DNA of 64,000 nucleotides from Streptomyces atriruber (lineage in GTDB: Bacteria; Actinomycetota; Actinomycetes; Streptomycetales; Streptomycetaceae): positions 1-64,000 of the forward strand of contig NZ_LIPN01000258.1 in the NCBI RefSeq assembly GCF_001418325.1. The letters are read 5' to 3'. A program made the translations under genes and the position numbers. Of the stretch, positions 46,650-56,624 are shown piece by piece; the first letter of the stretch is position 1, and each line of letters opens with the position of its first letter. The notes below the pieces were generated by a model. The model searched no databases, had not been told where the DNA came from, and saw nothing but the letters and a program-made list of their open reading frames with translations.

Positions 46650-47024
46650 TCAGACGTCCAGGCCCGTCTCGATGCGTTTCAGCTGGTGGCGGGCCATCGC
46701 CAGATTGGCGCGGTCCTTGTCGAGGGCCAGGTAGAGGAAGAGGCCGTTGTTGTTGCGCCCCTTCATCAGCCGGATCAGGTGGTACTGCGAGCCCAGCGAG
46801 ATCAGGATGTCCTCGATCTCGTCCTTGAGCCCGAGCATCTCCATCGTGCGCAGCTTGGCGCGCACGACGTCCGTGTTCCCGGCCGCCGCCACCGACAGGT
46901 CCAGGTCCTTCCCGCCCCCGATGGTGCCGAGGGCCATTCCGCTCGTGTAGTCGACCAGAGCGGCGCCGATGACGCCCTCGATCGTGGTGGTGGCTTCCTT
47001 GAGTGCGGTCTCCGTGTCGGTCAT
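46650..47024 (-). CDS. Roadblock/LC7-like protein
   Basis: 124 residues from ATG 47024. The fold order [15 protein letters not shown] ... [15 protein letters not shown] ... [19 protein letters not shown] ... [23 protein letters not shown] follows roadblock proteins (helix, strands, helix, strands). Roadblock proteins usually regulate small GTPases of the MglA/CvnD kind. It closely resembles the 48396 protein in layout (CxxTGxH versus SQYHLIR; same FLYLxLD end). Last gene in the four-gene operon; a 75-base gap precedes it. Confidence 0.85.
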   Translation of the reverse strand: MTDTETALKEATTTIEGVIGAALVDYTSGMALGTIGGGKDLDLSVAAAGNTDVVRAKLRTMEMLGLKDEIEDILISLGSQYHLIRLMKGRNNNGLFLYLALDKDRANLAMARHQLKRIETGLDV

Positions 47025-47099
47025 GTGCTTCGTGCTTCCTTTCCGTCTGCCGGGCGTCCGTGCTGAAGAGGACGACGAGGGTGTGGTGGGGGGCATGGG

Positions 47100-47537
47100 T
47101 CAGGTTTCCTCCGCTCGATCGACGGCGGCGTCGACCAGCTGTCCGATGAGCGCGCTGGAACGGCGGGCCTCCAGGTGCAGCCGGCCCACGTTGATGCGGG
47201 GCTCGGCGAGCAGCGTGAGCACGGCGGACGAGCCGGCCGCATAGGTGGCCACATAGCCCTGTTCGCCGCGGATGAGCAGTTCGCGGAAGCCGCCCTGGTG
47301 CGTGGCGTCGGAGAGCCGCAGGGCCACGCCGAGCGCCGCCGCGGTGAGCGCGCAGACGCCCTCCGCCTCCACGTCCGTGGCGTCCTGCGCCAGCAGGAGC
47401 CCGTCGACGCTGGCCGTCAGGGCGCCGCGGAGCTGGGGCATCCGGGTCCGCAGCCGTTTCAGTTCGCCGAGTACGTCGGCTTCGGCAGCCACCAGCTCTC
47501 TCCTCCCTGCGCGCCTCCAGGGCGCGAAGAACTTCAT
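47100..47537 (-). CDS. Roadblock/LC7 domain protein, MglB-like
   Basis: 145 residues. After a basic N-terminus there is a helix (EADVLGELKRLRTRMPQLRG), then the roadblock core ALTASVDGLLLAQDATDVEAEGVCALTAAALGVALRLS and a [32 protein letters not shown] sheet. The DGLLLA turn and the length are typical of MglB/CvnB-type GTPase-regulating proteins, but no GTPase gene lies in the window. Third gene of the operon, 37 bases after the DUF4388-like gene. Confidence 0.85.
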   Translation of the reverse strand: MKFFAPWRRAGRRELVAAEADVLGELKRLRTRMPQLRGALTASVDGLLLAQDATDVEAEGVCALTAAALGVALRLSDATHQGGFRELLIRGEQGYVATYAAGSSAVLTLLAEPRINVGRLHLEARRSSALIGQLVDAAVDRAEET

Positions 47538-47574
47538 GTGGACGAGGTCCCGGCCCAGGGGGCGGCAGGGAGAT

Positions 47575-48399
47575 TCACAGCGCCTCCAGCGCGTCGCGGA
47601 CCCGGCGCAGCAGGGCGATGTCGGGCTCGGCGCAGTCCGCCGGGTCCGGAAAGGGAAGGGCTGTCGGTCTGGTGGATGACCCCGGTTCCCCTTCCGGTGT
47701 CCCGGGGGCCTCCACGAGACCGGCGGCCGCCAGCCGCCTGACCTCGATCAGGGTGTGGAACGACGGGCGGCCCAGCGCCCAGGCGATGGCCGTCGGCGTC
47801 CGGACGCCGTCCGCGAGCCGCAGCAGCGCGCGCTGGCGCACGGTGACCGCCTGCCCCCGCGCGGGCTGCCGGGGCACGACCGGTGCGGTGTCGACCTCCG
47901 GGCGGGGCCAGATGCTGTCCAGGAGGGCCCGGCGGCGCAGGGTCTCGCGCTCGACCGCCGCGGCGGGCACCGGGCGGACCCGGCCGAGCCAGTGCGCGAC
48001 GCCGTAGCGGAACCGGGTGGGTCCGCTGGCCGCCCCGAGGACGAAGAACGCGGCGTCGAAGAGCGCGCCGAGGTGGCACATCTCCAGCTCGCCCGTGGTG
48101 ACCCGGCCGGTGGCGACCAGCTCCCGCCCCACCTCGTGGCGCCTCCCCGCCGACGAGAGGGCGTCCTGCCAGCCCTGCGCGGCCAGGGCGCCGCCCGCCG
48201 TGAGCAGGACGTCGATGCCGGGCGCCGCGGGACTCTCGGCGTGCACGACGCGCCCCTCCACGAGGTAGAGGGTGCCCTGGGCGCGCAGGAAGGCGCCGGT
48301 GGCCCGCTCGGTGGCGAGCCGCGTGAGCAGGGGCGAGATGGCGGGCGCGCTGATGGCCTGCGGGACGACGGCGGGCTCCGCGGCCCGCAGGGTGTTCAC
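47575..48399 (-). CDS. DUF4388-like protein with winged-helix-like C-terminal domain
   Basis: 274 residues. The N-terminal ~115 residues (SPLLTRLATERATGAFLRAQGTLYLVEGRVVHAES) have the pattern of DUF4388/PatA-N domains, seen beside roadblock and response-regulator genes. A C-terminal part (~200-250, LLRLADGVRTPTAIAWALGRPSFHTLIEVRRLAAAGLVE) resembles a winged helix. Its start overlaps the upstream roadblock gene (ATG-TGA). It may link the roadblock proteins to gene control (inference). Confidence 0.8.
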   Translation of the reverse strand: MNTLRAAEPAVVPQAISAPAISPLLTRLATERATGAFLRAQGTLYLVEGRVVHAESPAAPGIDVLLTAGGALAAQGWQDALSSAGRRHEVGRELVATGRVTTGELEMCHLGALFDAAFFVLGAASGPTRFRYGVAHWLGRVRPVPAAAVERETLRRRALLDSIWPRPEVDTAPVVPRQPARGQAVTVRQRALLRLADGVRTPTAIAWALGRPSFHTLIEVRRLAAAGLVEAPGTPEGEPGSSTRPTALPFPDPADCAEPDIALLRRVRDALEAL

Positions 48400-48854
48400 A
48401 CCAGCACCAGACGTTCGGCCAGGCTGCGCAGCCGTATTCGCGCCATGGCGAGGTTCCCGGAGTGCCGGTCGAGCCAGAGATAGAGGAAGACGCTGCTGTC
48501 GAAGGTCGTCTCCACGTACCGGATCAGATGGAATCCGGTGCGCGTGGTGAGCATGAGGTCCTCGACGGGGAGCCCTTTGTGGTCCAGGCCCTCGGCGTCT
48601 TCGTCGGCGTCGGCGGCTCCGTCGAGGCCGAGGCCGAGGCCGTCGGCGTCCGGATCCTCTACCGGGGCGAAGGCCTGGTACTCGGCGGCTGCGCGGGCCA
48701 CCTCGGCGGTCTCGGCGGCGGTCGCTTCGTAGTCACCGTTGGGGGAATCGCCGACCGAGCCGAGGGCGAGCCCGCTGGTCCAGTCGACGATCGCGGCTCC
48801 ACGGGCACCGGGCAGTGTCATGGCTTCGTACAGACACTCGTCGATTCCGGGCAC
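48396..48854 (-). CDS. Roadblock-like protein with acidic insertion
   Basis: 152 residues. The roadblock pattern GAAIVDWTSGLALGSVGD ... FHLIRYV ... SVFLYLWLDRHSGNLAMARIRL is interrupted by a very acidic, repetitive insertion (DPDADGLGLG ... ADADEDAEG, ~68-92). Its end resembles the 46650 protein. First gene of the operon; ATG 48854. Confidence 0.83.
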   Translation of the reverse strand: MPGIDECLYEAMTLPGARGAAIVDWTSGLALGSVGDSPNGDYEATAAETAEVARAAAEYQAFAPVEDPDADGLGLGLDGAADADEDAEGLDHKGLPVEDLMLTTRTGFHLIRYVETTFDSSVFLYLWLDRHSGNLAMARIRLRSLAERLVLV

Positions 48855-49107
48855 GCGGCCTCCCCTTCCCCAAGGTGGAACCGGGTGGTCCCCACCACCC
48901 GACCGGGCGGCTCACGCCACCTGGTGCAGAGGAAAGTACGCAGGGAAGCCGGAGTTCCGCGGTGAATGGGCATATTCCGCGGGAAGGCGTCCGAGGTCGA
49001 CGGGACGCGTTCGGTCATGGCCGGGGGCGGCCCATCGCTGACCGAATGTGCCGGTCACGCGATCGAGGCATCCCCCGGGAAGGTGTCAGCCGCGGTGTCA
49101 GGCGGTG

Positions 49108-50472
49108 TCAGTCCTCGGAGCGGGCCTTGAGTGCCACCTTGTTCACGCCCCAGAGCGCGATGCCGATGGCGATGAGTACGCCGGCGCGGATGTACACCTC
49201 GGCGGGGCGGTCCGCGAGCGGGCTCGCGAGGATCAGGGCGCTGATCGCGCCGAGCACCGGGAGGACGGTCGGCGCGCGGAAGTGCCGGTGCTCGACGGGG
49301 TCGCGGCGCAGCACCAGGACCGCCACGTTGACCACCGCGAACACGCACAGCAGCAGGAACGCCGTGGTGTCGCCGAGGCCCTCGATCTCGCCCGTGGAGA
49401 CCAGGCCGATCGCGAGGAGCGAGACGAAGACGATGCCGACGACCGGGGTGCGGCGTCCGGCGAGGACCCGGCCCATGGCGCGCGGCAGGATGCGTTCGTT
49501 GGCCATGCCGTAACAGAGCCGGGAGGCCATCATGATGTTGATCAGCGCCGAGTTGGTGACCGCGAACAGGGCGATGAGGGCGAAGAGTTCGTGCGGGAAG
49601 TCGACGCCGCCCGCCTTGACGACCTCCAGGAGCGGGCCGCTCGAACCCTCCAGGGTCCGGTGGTCGACGAGGAGCGACGAGACGAGCGCGACCAGGACGT
49701 AGATCGTGCCGGTCACCGCGACGCCGATGAAGATCGCGCGGGGGAAGGTGCGCACCGGATCCTTCGTCTCCTCGGCCATGTTGACCGAGTCCTCGAAGCC
49801 GACGAAGGCGAAGAAGCCGAGGGCCGTGGCCCCCAGCACCCCGGTCATCAGGGCGTATCCCGTGCCGTCGGACTCGAACTGGGTGAGCCGCGAGGGTTCG
49901 CCGTCCCCGGTCAGCACGGCGTACGCACCGATCGCGAGGATGATCGCGAGACCGGTGAGCTCGACCAGCGTGAGCACCACGTTCGTCTTCACCGACTCCG
50001 AGACGCCCCGCATGTTCAGCGCCGCGAGCAGCACGATGAAGGTGATGGCGATCAGGGTGGGCGGCAGCGCGTCGTCCGTCAGCTCGGCGAGGTAGTCGCC
50101 GCTGAAGGCGCGGGCGGCGGCGCTGGCGGACGAGAGCCCGGAGCACATCACCATGAAGGCGATGATGAAGGTCAGGAACGGCGTCTTGAACGCCTTCTGG
50201 GTGTAGAGCGCGGCACCGGCCGCCTTCGGGTACTTGCCGACCAGTTCGACGTACGACGCCGCCGTCAGGATCGCCACCACGAAGCCGATCGCGAACGGCA
50301 CCCACAGCGCGCCGCCGACCTTCCCCGCGACCTTGCCGGTGGTGGCGTAGATGCCGGTGCCGAGGATGTCGCCGATCACGAAGAGGATCAGCAGCCTGGG
50401 ACCGATGGCGCGGTGCAGCGCGCCCTCTTCGACGGGTGGTGATGTGGTGGTGGACGTGTCGGACGTCGTCAC
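49108..50472 (-). CDS. APC-superfamily amino acid permease
   Basis: 454 residues from GTG 50472 (GGGGGAGG upstream). About twelve to fourteen membrane segments; the first contains GDILGTGIYATTG, the APC signature with the substrate-binding GxG break, and a later loop FAFVGFEDSVNMAEETKDP is typical of cationic and neutral amino acid transporters. It should import or exchange an amino acid at the cytoplasmic membrane. It lies between a roadblock operon and a DapDC-like gene, close to hut genes, so histidine or a basic amino acid is possible, but not shown. Confidence 0.92.
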   Translation of the reverse strand: MTTSDTSTTTSPPVEEGALHRAIGPRLLILFVIGDILGTGIYATTGKVAGKVGGALWVPFAIGFVVAILTAASYVELVGKYPKAAGAALYTQKAFKTPFLTFIIAFMVMCSGLSSASAAARAFSGDYLAELTDDALPPTLIAITFIVLLAALNMRGVSESVKTNVVLTLVELTGLAIILAIGAYAVLTGDGEPSRLTQFESDGTGYALMTGVLGATALGFFAFVGFEDSVNMAEETKDPVRTFPRAIFIGVAVTGTIYVLVALVSSLLVDHRTLEGSSGPLLEVVKAGGVDFPHELFALIALFAVTNSALINIMMASRLCYGMANERILPRAMGRVLAGRRTPVVGIVFVSLLAIGLVSTGEIEGLGDTTAFLLLCVFAVVNVAVLVLRRDPVEHRHFRAPTVLPVLGAISALILASPLADRPAEVYIRAGVLIAIGIALWGVNKVALKARSED

Positions 50473-50564
50473 AGGTGCCTCCCCCGAGACCGGGTACGGG
50501 TCGAGGGATGGTCTGCCCGTGATCCAGGTCACTATGCGGGAGTTGAGGAAGGTCAGAGCATCCG

Positions 50565-50618
50565 GCAGTCGCAGTCGCAGTCGCAGTCGCAGTCGCAGTC
50601 GCAGTCGCAGTGGCAGTG
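50565..50618. repeat. Hexanucleotide tandem repeat, nine units
   Basis: GCAGTC repeated seven times without error (50565-50606), then two GCAGTG units. It lies just after the stop of the DapDC-like gene and about 90 bases upstream of the permease start. Confidence 0.9.
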
Positions 50619-50620
50619 GC

Positions 50621-52057
50621 TCACAGGCTGCGCAGCGCGTCGCGTTCCGCGCCGCCGCCCGCCTCCGCCACGATCTCGTCCAGCGTCTGCGGCTCGCGCA
50701 CCACCGCGAAGCGCATCTCGTCACCGTGCGCGGCGAAGCCGTGGACGCCCGGCCTGATCAGGCTGTTGTACGAGTAGTGCTGGGCGAAGTAGTAGGCGCC
50801 GGTGTCCAGCGCGGCGACGTGGTCGCCCGGTTCGAGCAGCGGCAGCGGGCGGTTCTCGGCGAGCAGGTCGCCCGCGAAGCAGGCGGGGCCCGCGATGTCC
50901 TGGCCGACGGTGGGCCCGCTCTTGGGCCGGCCCTTCGCGTCGAACGCGGCGATCCGCAGCGGCCATGACGCGGGCGCGTACACGGTCCTGGTCGCCACCT
51001 GGACGCCCGCGTGCGTCACGGCGATGGGCCGCCCGCCCGCCCGCTTCGCGTACTCGACGCGGGCGAGGATCGTGCCGTGCTTGGCGAGCAGCGAGCGGCC
51101 GAACTCGGTGACGATGCCGTACCGCCCGTCGAGCAGTCCAGGCACCCGGGCCTTGAGGCGGCGCGCGTACTGCGCGTGGGTCGGGGTCTCGTCGTCCGAG
51201 CCGAAGTTCACGGGCAGGCCGCCGCCGATGTCGACGGTGTCGACCTGGTGCCGCCCGGCGCGTTCGTTGATCTCCTCGGCCAGTTCGTACGTCGCCGCGA
51301 CGCCCCGCACCATCATCTCCAGGGGCATGCCCTGCGACCCGGAGTGCGCGTGCAGGCGGGTCAGCCACGGGCGGTCGAGGAAGGCCCGGACCACCCACTC
51401 CCTGGCGTCCTCGTCGCGCAGCGGCACCCCGAACTTGGAGGTGGCCGTCGCCGTCGAGAGGGCGCCGATCGCGCCGCCGCCGATCTGCGGGTTCACACGG
51501 ATGCCGATGGGGGAGCCGGTCAGCGCCGACCGGGTCATGGCGTCGATGCGGGCCAGCTCCTGCGGGTTGTCCGCGTTCACGGCGATGCCGAGGGCCAGGG
51601 CCTCGCGCAGCTCGGCCGGGGTCTTGGCGGGCGAGTCGAGGACGGTCTCGGCGGGCGGCATCCCGGCGGCCCGCGCCAGGGCCAGCTCGCCGGGGCTCGC
51701 CACCTCGGCGCCGATCCCCGCCCCGCGCAGCAGCCGCAGGACCGGGACGAGCGGGGTGGCCTTCACCGCGAAGGCGTGCAGGACGGGGGTGCCGGGCGGG
51801 GTCACGGCGTGGAAGGCGGCGTGCAGGGCGGCGCAGCTCGCGCGGATGCCGTCGACGTCGAGCAGGCCCGCGACGGGGGCGGCGGGGCCGACGACGCCCT
51901 GCTCGACGGCGGCGGCGACGGCCCGGTCGCGGCGGGCGGCGGCGTCGGCGCCCGGGGTGACGCTCGGGGTGGTGCCGGGCACGGTGTCGTGGGGGGAGCC
52001 CGGTACCGCGTTCCCGTGGAGCACCTGGGTCTTGTCGTTGTCCTCGTCGTGGCCCAT
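50621..52057 (-). CDS. Diaminopimelate/ornithine-decarboxylase-like PLP enzyme (fold III)
   Basis: 478 residues. The PLP lysine is in HAFAVKATP (~100); the glycine-rich GGGLPVNFG phosphate loop, HSGSQG and EFGRSL follow in family order, and the C-terminal Cys in GPACFAGD aligns with the catalytic Cys of the partner subunit. The usual GPxCESxD carries FAG instead of ESx, so substrate preference may differ from true LysA. The N-terminal ~40 residues (Asp/Thr/Pro-rich) are an extension not found in LysA. Divergent from hutU. It could act on meso-diaminopimelate, ornithine or another diamino acid. Confidence 0.88.
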   Translation of the reverse strand: MGHDEDNDKTQVLHGNAVPGSPHDTVPGTTPSVTPGADAAARRDRAVAAAVEQGVVGPAAPVAGLLDVDGIRASCAALHAAFHAVTPPGTPVLHAFAVKATPLVPVLRLLRGAGIGAEVASPGELALARAAGMPPAETVLDSPAKTPAELREALALGIAVNADNPQELARIDAMTRSALTGSPIGIRVNPQIGGGAIGALSTATATSKFGVPLRDEDAREWVVRAFLDRPWLTRLHAHSGSQGMPLEMMVRGVAATYELAEEINERAGRHQVDTVDIGGGLPVNFGSDDETPTHAQYARRLKARVPGLLDGRYGIVTEFGRSLLAKHGTILARVEYAKRAGGRPIAVTHAGVQVATRTVYAPASWPLRIAAFDAKGRPKSGPTVGQDIAGPACFAGDLLAENRPLPLLEPGDHVAALDTGAYYFAQHYSYNSLIRPGVHGFAAHGDEMRFAVVREPQTLDEIVAEAGGGAERDALRSL

Positions 52058-52156
52058 GCGATCCAGCCAATCATCCGAGGCGGGACCCCGCTGGCGTACT
52101 CGTGCATTCGTTCGCTATTGACTAGCTCTATTCAGGCCTCCAGGATGTGAATAACA

Positions 52157-52184
52157 AGGTCACAGCAACGAGGTCACAGCAACG
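52157..52184 (+). repeat. Tandem 14-bp direct repeat in the hutU leader
   Basis: AGGTCACAGCAACG occurs at 52157-52170 and again at 52171-52184, directly before AGGAGG and the ATG of hutU. Confidence 0.75.
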
Positions 52185-52197
52185 AGGAGGCATCGCC

Positions 52198-53859
52198 ATG
52201 TCAGGACCCCGCCCCGTACGGGCACCGCGCGGTACGGAACTGAGCGCCCTGGGATGGCAGCAGGAAGCCGCCCTCCGCATGCTGCAGAACAACCTCGACC
52301 CCGAGGTCGCCGAGCACCCCGACAAGCTCGTCGTCTACGGCGGCACGGGCAAGGCGGCCCGCGACTGGCGCTCCTTCGACGCGATGGTCCGCACGCTGAA
52401 GACCCTCAAGCAGGACGAGACGATGCTCGTCCAGTCCGGTCGCCCCGTCGGCGTCATGCAGACCCACGAGTGGGCGCCGCGTGTCCTGATCGCCAACTCC
52501 AACCTGGTGGGCGACTGGGCGAACTGGGAGGAGTTCCGCCGCCTGGAGCAGCTCGGCCTCACCATGTACGGGCAGATGACCGCGGGCTCCTGGATCTACA
52601 TCGGCACGCAGGGCATCCTCCAGGGCACGTACGAGACGTTCGCCGCCGTCGCCGCGAAGCGGTTCAACGGCACGCTCGCCGGGACGATCACCCTCACCGC
52701 CGGGCTCGGCGGCATGGGCGGCGCCCAGCCGCTCGCCGTCACCATGAACGACGGCGTCGCGATCTGTATCGACGTCGATCCGCGCGCCATCGAGCGCCGC
52801 ATCGAGCACAAGTACCTGGACGTGAAGGCGGACTCCCTGGAGCACGCGCTCCGGCTGGCGGTCGAGGCCCGCGACGCGAGGAAGCCCCTCTCCATCGGCC
52901 TCCTCGGCAACGCCGCCGACCTGCTCCCGCGCATGCTCGCCGAGGGCGCGCCCATCGACATCGTGACGGACCAGACCTCCGCCCACGACCCGCTGTCGTA
53001 CCTGCCGACGGGCGTCGACTTCGACGACATGCAGACGTACGCGACGAAGGACCCGGCGGGCTTCACCACCCGCGCCCGCGAGTCGATGGCCCAGCACGTC
53101 GAGGCCATGGTCGGCTTCATGGACGCGGGCGCCGAGGTCTTCGACTACGGCAACTCGATCCGCGGCGAGGCCCAACTCGCGGGCTACGACCGCGCCTTCG
53201 CCTTCCCTGGCTTCGTCCCCGCCTACATCCGCCCGCTTTTCTGCGAGGGCAAGGGCCCGTTCCGCTGGGCGGCGCTCTCCGGCGAGGCCTCCGACATCCA
53301 CAAGACGGACAAGGCGCTCCTGGAGCTCTTCCCGGAGAACGAGTCCCTGCGCCGCTGGATCAAGATGGCGGGCGAGCGCGTCCACTTCCAGGGCCTGCCC
53401 GCCCGCATCTGCTGGCTCGGCCAGGGCGAGCGCGACAAGGCGGGCGACATGTTCAACGACATGGTCGGCAACGGCACCCTCGCCGCCCCGCTCGCGATCG
53501 GCCGCGACCACCTGGACTGCGGTTCCGTCGCCTCCCCGTACCGCGAGACGGAGGCCATGCTCGACGGCTCCGACGCGATCGCCGACTGGCCGCTCCTGAA
53601 CGCCATGGTCAACGTGGCGTCGGGCGCCTCCTGGGTCTCCATCCACCACGGCGGCGGCGTCGGCATGGGCCGCTCCATCCACGCGGGCCAGGTCTCGGTC
53701 GCCGACGGCACGCAGCTCGCGGGCGAGAAGATCCGCCGCGTCCTCACGAACGACCCCGGCATGGGCGTCATCCGGCACGTCGACGCCGGGTACGACATCG
53801 CGGAGTCGGTGGCGGACGAGAAGGGTGTGCGGGTTCCCATGCGAGAGGGCGAGGCGTGA
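52198..53859 (+). CDS. hutU: Urocanate hydratase
   Basis: 553 residues, normal for urocanase. N-terminus [24 protein letters not shown], the NAD-binding [11 protein letters not shown] region, the conserved [10 protein letters not shown] and the late [12 protein letters not shown] with the active-site Cys are all visible. It hydrates urocanate to imidazolone-5-propionate using tightly bound NAD in the cytoplasm, the second step of histidine breakdown. ATG 52198 with GAGGAGG upstream. It overlaps the M20 gene (GTGA) and starts the translationally coupled hut operon. No true hutH lies in the window. Confidence 0.96.
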   Translation: MSGPRPVRAPRGTELSALGWQQEAALRMLQNNLDPEVAEHPDKLVVYGGTGKAARDWRSFDAMVRTLKTLKQDETMLVQSGRPVGVMQTHEWAPRVLIANSNLVGDWANWEEFRRLEQLGLTMYGQMTAGSWIYIGTQGILQGTYETFAAVAAKRFNGTLAGTITLTAGLGGMGGAQPLAVTMNDGVAICIDVDPRAIERRIEHKYLDVKADSLEHALRLAVEARDARKPLSIGLLGNAADLLPRMLAEGAPIDIVTDQTSAHDPLSYLPTGVDFDDMQTYATKDPAGFTTRARESMAQHVEAMVGFMDAGAEVFDYGNSIRGEAQLAGYDRAFAFPGFVPAYIRPLFCEGKGPFRWAALSGEASDIHKTDKALLELFPENESLRRWIKMAGERVHFQGLPARICWLGQGERDKAGDMFNDMVGNGTLAAPLAIGRDHLDCGSVASPYRETEAMLDGSDAIADWPLLNAMVNVASGASWVSIHHGGGVGMGRSIHAGQVSVADGTQLAGEKIRRVLTNDPGMGVIRHVDAGYDIAESVADEKGVRVPMREGEA

Positions 53860-55181
53860 GCAATCCAGCTTCTCCCGGTACAGGTTCAGTTTCTCCGGGT
53901 ACAGATTCAGCCCCTCCGGCGTTCGAGGAGCGGGGTCCGGGGCGGAGCCCCGAGCCCTCGGCCCCGTCCTTCCAGGAGATGTGGCGCGACCTGGCCCCCA
54001 TCGGGCGGGACGCCAGTTCTCGCGGATACCGCCGCTACGCCTGGACGGGCGCCGACACGGACTGCCGCGCCTGGTTCAAGGCGCAGGCGGAGACCCGCGG
54101 GCTCGCCTACGAACTGGACCGCAACGGCAACCAGTGGGCCTGGCTCGGCGACCCCGCGGCCGGTGACGCCGTCGTCACCGGCTCCCACCTGGACTCGGTC
54201 CCGGACGGCGGCGCGTTCGACGGCCCGCTAGGCGTCGTCTCCTCCTTCGCCGCCCTGGACGAACTCCGGGCGCGCAAGGCGAAGTTCACCCGCCCCCTCG
54301 CCATCGTCAACTTCGGCGACGAGGAGGGCGCCCGGTTCGGCCTGGCCTGCGTCGGCTCCCGGCTCACCGCGGGACAGCTGACCGTCGAGGCCGCGCACCG
54401 GCTCACGGACGGCGACGGCGTGACGCTGCCGCGGGCGATGGAGGCGGCGGGCTACGACCCGTACGGCATCGGCCCCGACCCCGAACGCCTGGCCCGCATC
54501 GGCGCGTTCGTCGAGCTGCACGTGGAACAGGGCCGGGCCCTGGACCTGTCCGGCGACCCCGTCGGCATCGCGTCCGCCATCTGGCCGCACGGCCGCTGGC
54601 GCTTCGACTTCCGCGGCGAGGCCAACCACGCGGGCACCACGCGTCTCGTCGACCGCCGCGACCCGATGCTGTCGTACGCGGAGACGGTCCTCGCGGCGCG
54701 CCGCGAGGCCGAACTCGCGGGCGCGGTGGCCACCTTCGGCAAGATCTCCGTCGAACCGAACGGCGTCAACGCGATCCCGTCGCTGGTGCGCGGCTGGCTG
54801 GACTCGCGGGCGGCCGACCAGGCCACCCTCGACACGGTCGTCACGGGCATCGAGAAGGCGGCCCGCGAGTACGCGGAGCGGCACGGCATCGACCTCGACG
54901 TGGTCCGCGAGTCGTTCACGCCGGTGGTCGAGTTCGAGGACGCGCTCCGGGACGAGCTGGGCGCGATCCTCGGCGCGGGCAAGGAGAGGAGCCTGCCCGT
55001 CCTCGGTACGGGTGCCGGACACGACGCGGGTATTTTGTCCGGCTCGATCCCCACCGCCATGCTGTTCGTACGGAACCCCACGGGCGTCTCGCACTCCCCG
55101 GCCGAGTACGCCGCCGAGGACGACTGCCTGGCCGGGGTGACCGCACTGGCCGACGTACTGGAAGGGCTGGCGTGCAGGTGA
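53856..55181 (+). CDS. M20-family amidohydrolase in the hut operon
   Basis: 441 residues from GTG 53856. The peptidase M20 (allantoate amidohydrolase/N-carbamoyl amino acid hydrolase) motifs are [19 protein letters not shown] (zinc His and Asp), [20 protein letters not shown] and GTGAGHDA. It sits between hutU and hutF and overlaps both. HutF makes N-formylglutamate, which needs a deformylase (HutG), and none is present, so this protein is the likely N-formylglutamate hydrolase (inference); annotation as allantoate amidohydrolase would be by similarity only. The first ~35 residues are low-complexity and encoded by a family B repeat, so the natural N-terminus may be near residue 35. Confidence 0.92.
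   Translation: MSNPASPGTGSVSPGTDSAPPAFEERGPGRSPEPSAPSFQEMWRDLAPIGRDASSRGYRRYAWTGADTDCRAWFKAQAETRGLAYELDRNGNQWAWLGDPAAGDAVVTGSHLDSVPDGGAFDGPLGVVSSFAALDELRARKAKFTRPLAIVNFGDEEGARFGLACVGSRLTAGQLTVEAAHRLTDGDGVTLPRAMEAAGYDPYGIGPDPERLARIGAFVELHVEQGRALDLSGDPVGIASAIWPHGRWRFDFRGEANHAGTTRLVDRRDPMLSYAETVLAARREAELAGAVATFGKISVEPNGVNAIPSLVRGWLDSRAADQATLDTVVTGIEKAAREYAERHGIDLDVVRESFTPVVEFEDALRDELGAILGAGKERSLPVLGTGAGHDAGILSGSIPTAMLFVRNPTGVSHSPAEYAAEDDCLAGVTALADVLEGLACR
53908..53952 (+). repeat. Dispersed 45-bp repeat, family B copy 1, inside the M20 gene
   Basis: 44 of 45 bases equal the copy at 56580. Here it is translated as part of the N-terminal extension ([15 protein letters not shown]). Preceded by two short TCTCC(C)GGTACAG-type units. 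Confidence 0.88.
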
Positions 55182-56530
55182 CGACGGAGACCTACTGGCT
55201 GGAGCAGGCCTGGCTGGACACGAACGTCGAGCCGGGGGTCGCGGTCGACGTGGCGGGCGACCGGATCACGGCCGTCCGCAAGGGCGTCGACGCGCCCCCG
55301 CCGGGCGCGACGGTCCTGCGCGGCCTGACGCTCCCCGGCCTCGCGAACGCCCACTCGCACGCCTTCCACCGCGCGCTGCGCGGCACCGTCCAGGTCGGCT
55401 CCGGCACGTTCTGGACGTGGCGCGAGGTCATGTACTCGGTGGCGGACCGTTTGACGCCGGAGTCGTACCACGCGCTGGCGCGGGCGGTGTACGCGGAGAT
55501 GGCCCTCGCGGGCATCACCACGGTGGGCGAGTTCCACTACCTCCACCACGGCCCCGGCGGCACCCCGTACGCCGACCCGAACGCGATGGGCGAGGCGCTG
55601 ATCCAGGCGGCGGCGGACGCGGGCGTGCGCATCACGCTCCTCGACACGGCGTACGTCGCCGCCGGGTTGCTCGACGCCGAGCGCGGCAAGCAGCCCGACC
55701 GCCATCAGCTGCGCTTCTCCGACGGCACGACGGAGGCGTGGGCGGAGCGGGCCTCGCTCCTCAAGGACCGCCCGCACGCCCGGATCGGGGCGGCGATCCA
55801 CTCCGTACGAGCGGTCCCGGCACGGCAACTGGGCACGGTGGTGGAATGGGCGACGGCCCGCCGTTCCCCCCTCCACGTGCACCTCTCCGAGCAGACGGCG
55901 GAGAACGACGCGTGCCGGGCGGTCCACGGCCGCACACCGACGCAGCTCCTCTCGGACCACGGAGTCCTCGGCCCACGCACGACAGGCGTCCACAACACGC
56001 ACCTCACGGACCAGGACATCGCGCTGCTCGGCGGCACGACGACGGGCACGTGCATGTGCCCGACCACGGAACGCGACCTGGCGGACGGCATCGGTCCCGC
56101 GGTCCGCCTCCAGCGCGCGGGCAGCCCCCTCTCGCTGGGCAGCGACAGCCACGCGGTGATCGACATCCTCGAAGAGGCGCGCGCGATGGAGCTGAACGAA
56201 CGCCTCCGCTCCCACACACGCGGCCACTGGACCGCGGCGGCGCTGCTGCGCGCGGCGACGGCGGACGGCCACGCGGCACTGGGCTGGCCCGACGCGGGCG
56301 TCATCGAGCCGGGGGCCCTGGCGGACCTCACCACGATCGCCCTGGACTCCGTCCGCACGGCGGGCCCGGTCCCGCGCCTGGCGGCGGAGACGGCGGTGTT
56401 CGCGGCGACGGCGGCGGACGTGCGCCATACGGTGGCCGGGGGCGTACACGTCGTACGAGACGGAGAACACGCCCTGGTCCCGGACGTCCCCGCGGCGCTG
56501 ACGGAGGCGGTGGCGGCGCTAAGAGACTGA
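55178..56530 (+). CDS. hutF: Formimidoylglutamate deiminase
   Basis: About 450 residues of the amidohydrolase superfamily. Metal ligands appear in [14 protein letters not shown], the HVHLSEQ His and the SDSHAVID Asp. It converts N-formimino-L-glutamate to N-formyl-L-glutamate and ammonia, as part of the HutF route of histidine use. GTG 55178 overlaps the M20 stop (GTGA); GTG 55172 is possible. Downstream, HutI follows after 172 bases containing a family B repeat. Confidence 0.94.
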   Translation: MTTETYWLEQAWLDTNVEPGVAVDVAGDRITAVRKGVDAPPPGATVLRGLTLPGLANAHSHAFHRALRGTVQVGSGTFWTWREVMYSVADRLTPESYHALARAVYAEMALAGITTVGEFHYLHHGPGGTPYADPNAMGEALIQAAADAGVRITLLDTAYVAAGLLDAERGKQPDRHQLRFSDGTTEAWAERASLLKDRPHARIGAAIHSVRAVPARQLGTVVEWATARRSPLHVHLSEQTAENDACRAVHGRTPTQLLSDHGVLGPRTTGVHNTHLTDQDIALLGGTTTGTCMCPTTERDLADGIGPAVRLQRAGSPLSLGSDSHAVIDILEEARAMELNERLRSHTRGHWTAAALLRAATADGHAALGWPDAGVIEPGALADLTTIALDSVRTAGPVPRLAAETAVFAATAADVRHTVAGGVHVVRDGEHALVPDVPAALTEAVAALRD

Positions 56531-56579
56531 CTCTTTCCCCGCCCCCGCCCATCTGTTTCAGCCCTTCCGGCAACAGATC

Positions 56580-56624
56580 CAGCCCCTCCGGCGTTTGAGG
56601 AGCGGGGTCCGGGGCGGAGCCCCG
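56580..56624 (+). repeat. Dispersed 45-bp repeat, family B copy 2
   Basis: Between hutF and hutI, preceded by a degenerate half-unit (CAGCCCTTCCGG at 56559), just as copy 1 is preceded by short related units. Confidence 0.88.

Noticed and set aside
49079-49113. Three GGTGTCA copies at the end of the APC permease gene
   Set aside because: Short, irregularly spaced and partly coding; not enough to call a repeat or terminator.
53870-53960. Possible mobile element ends at the family B repeat
   Set aside because: No transposase, target duplication or terminal inverted repeats are visible; only a short repeated unit.
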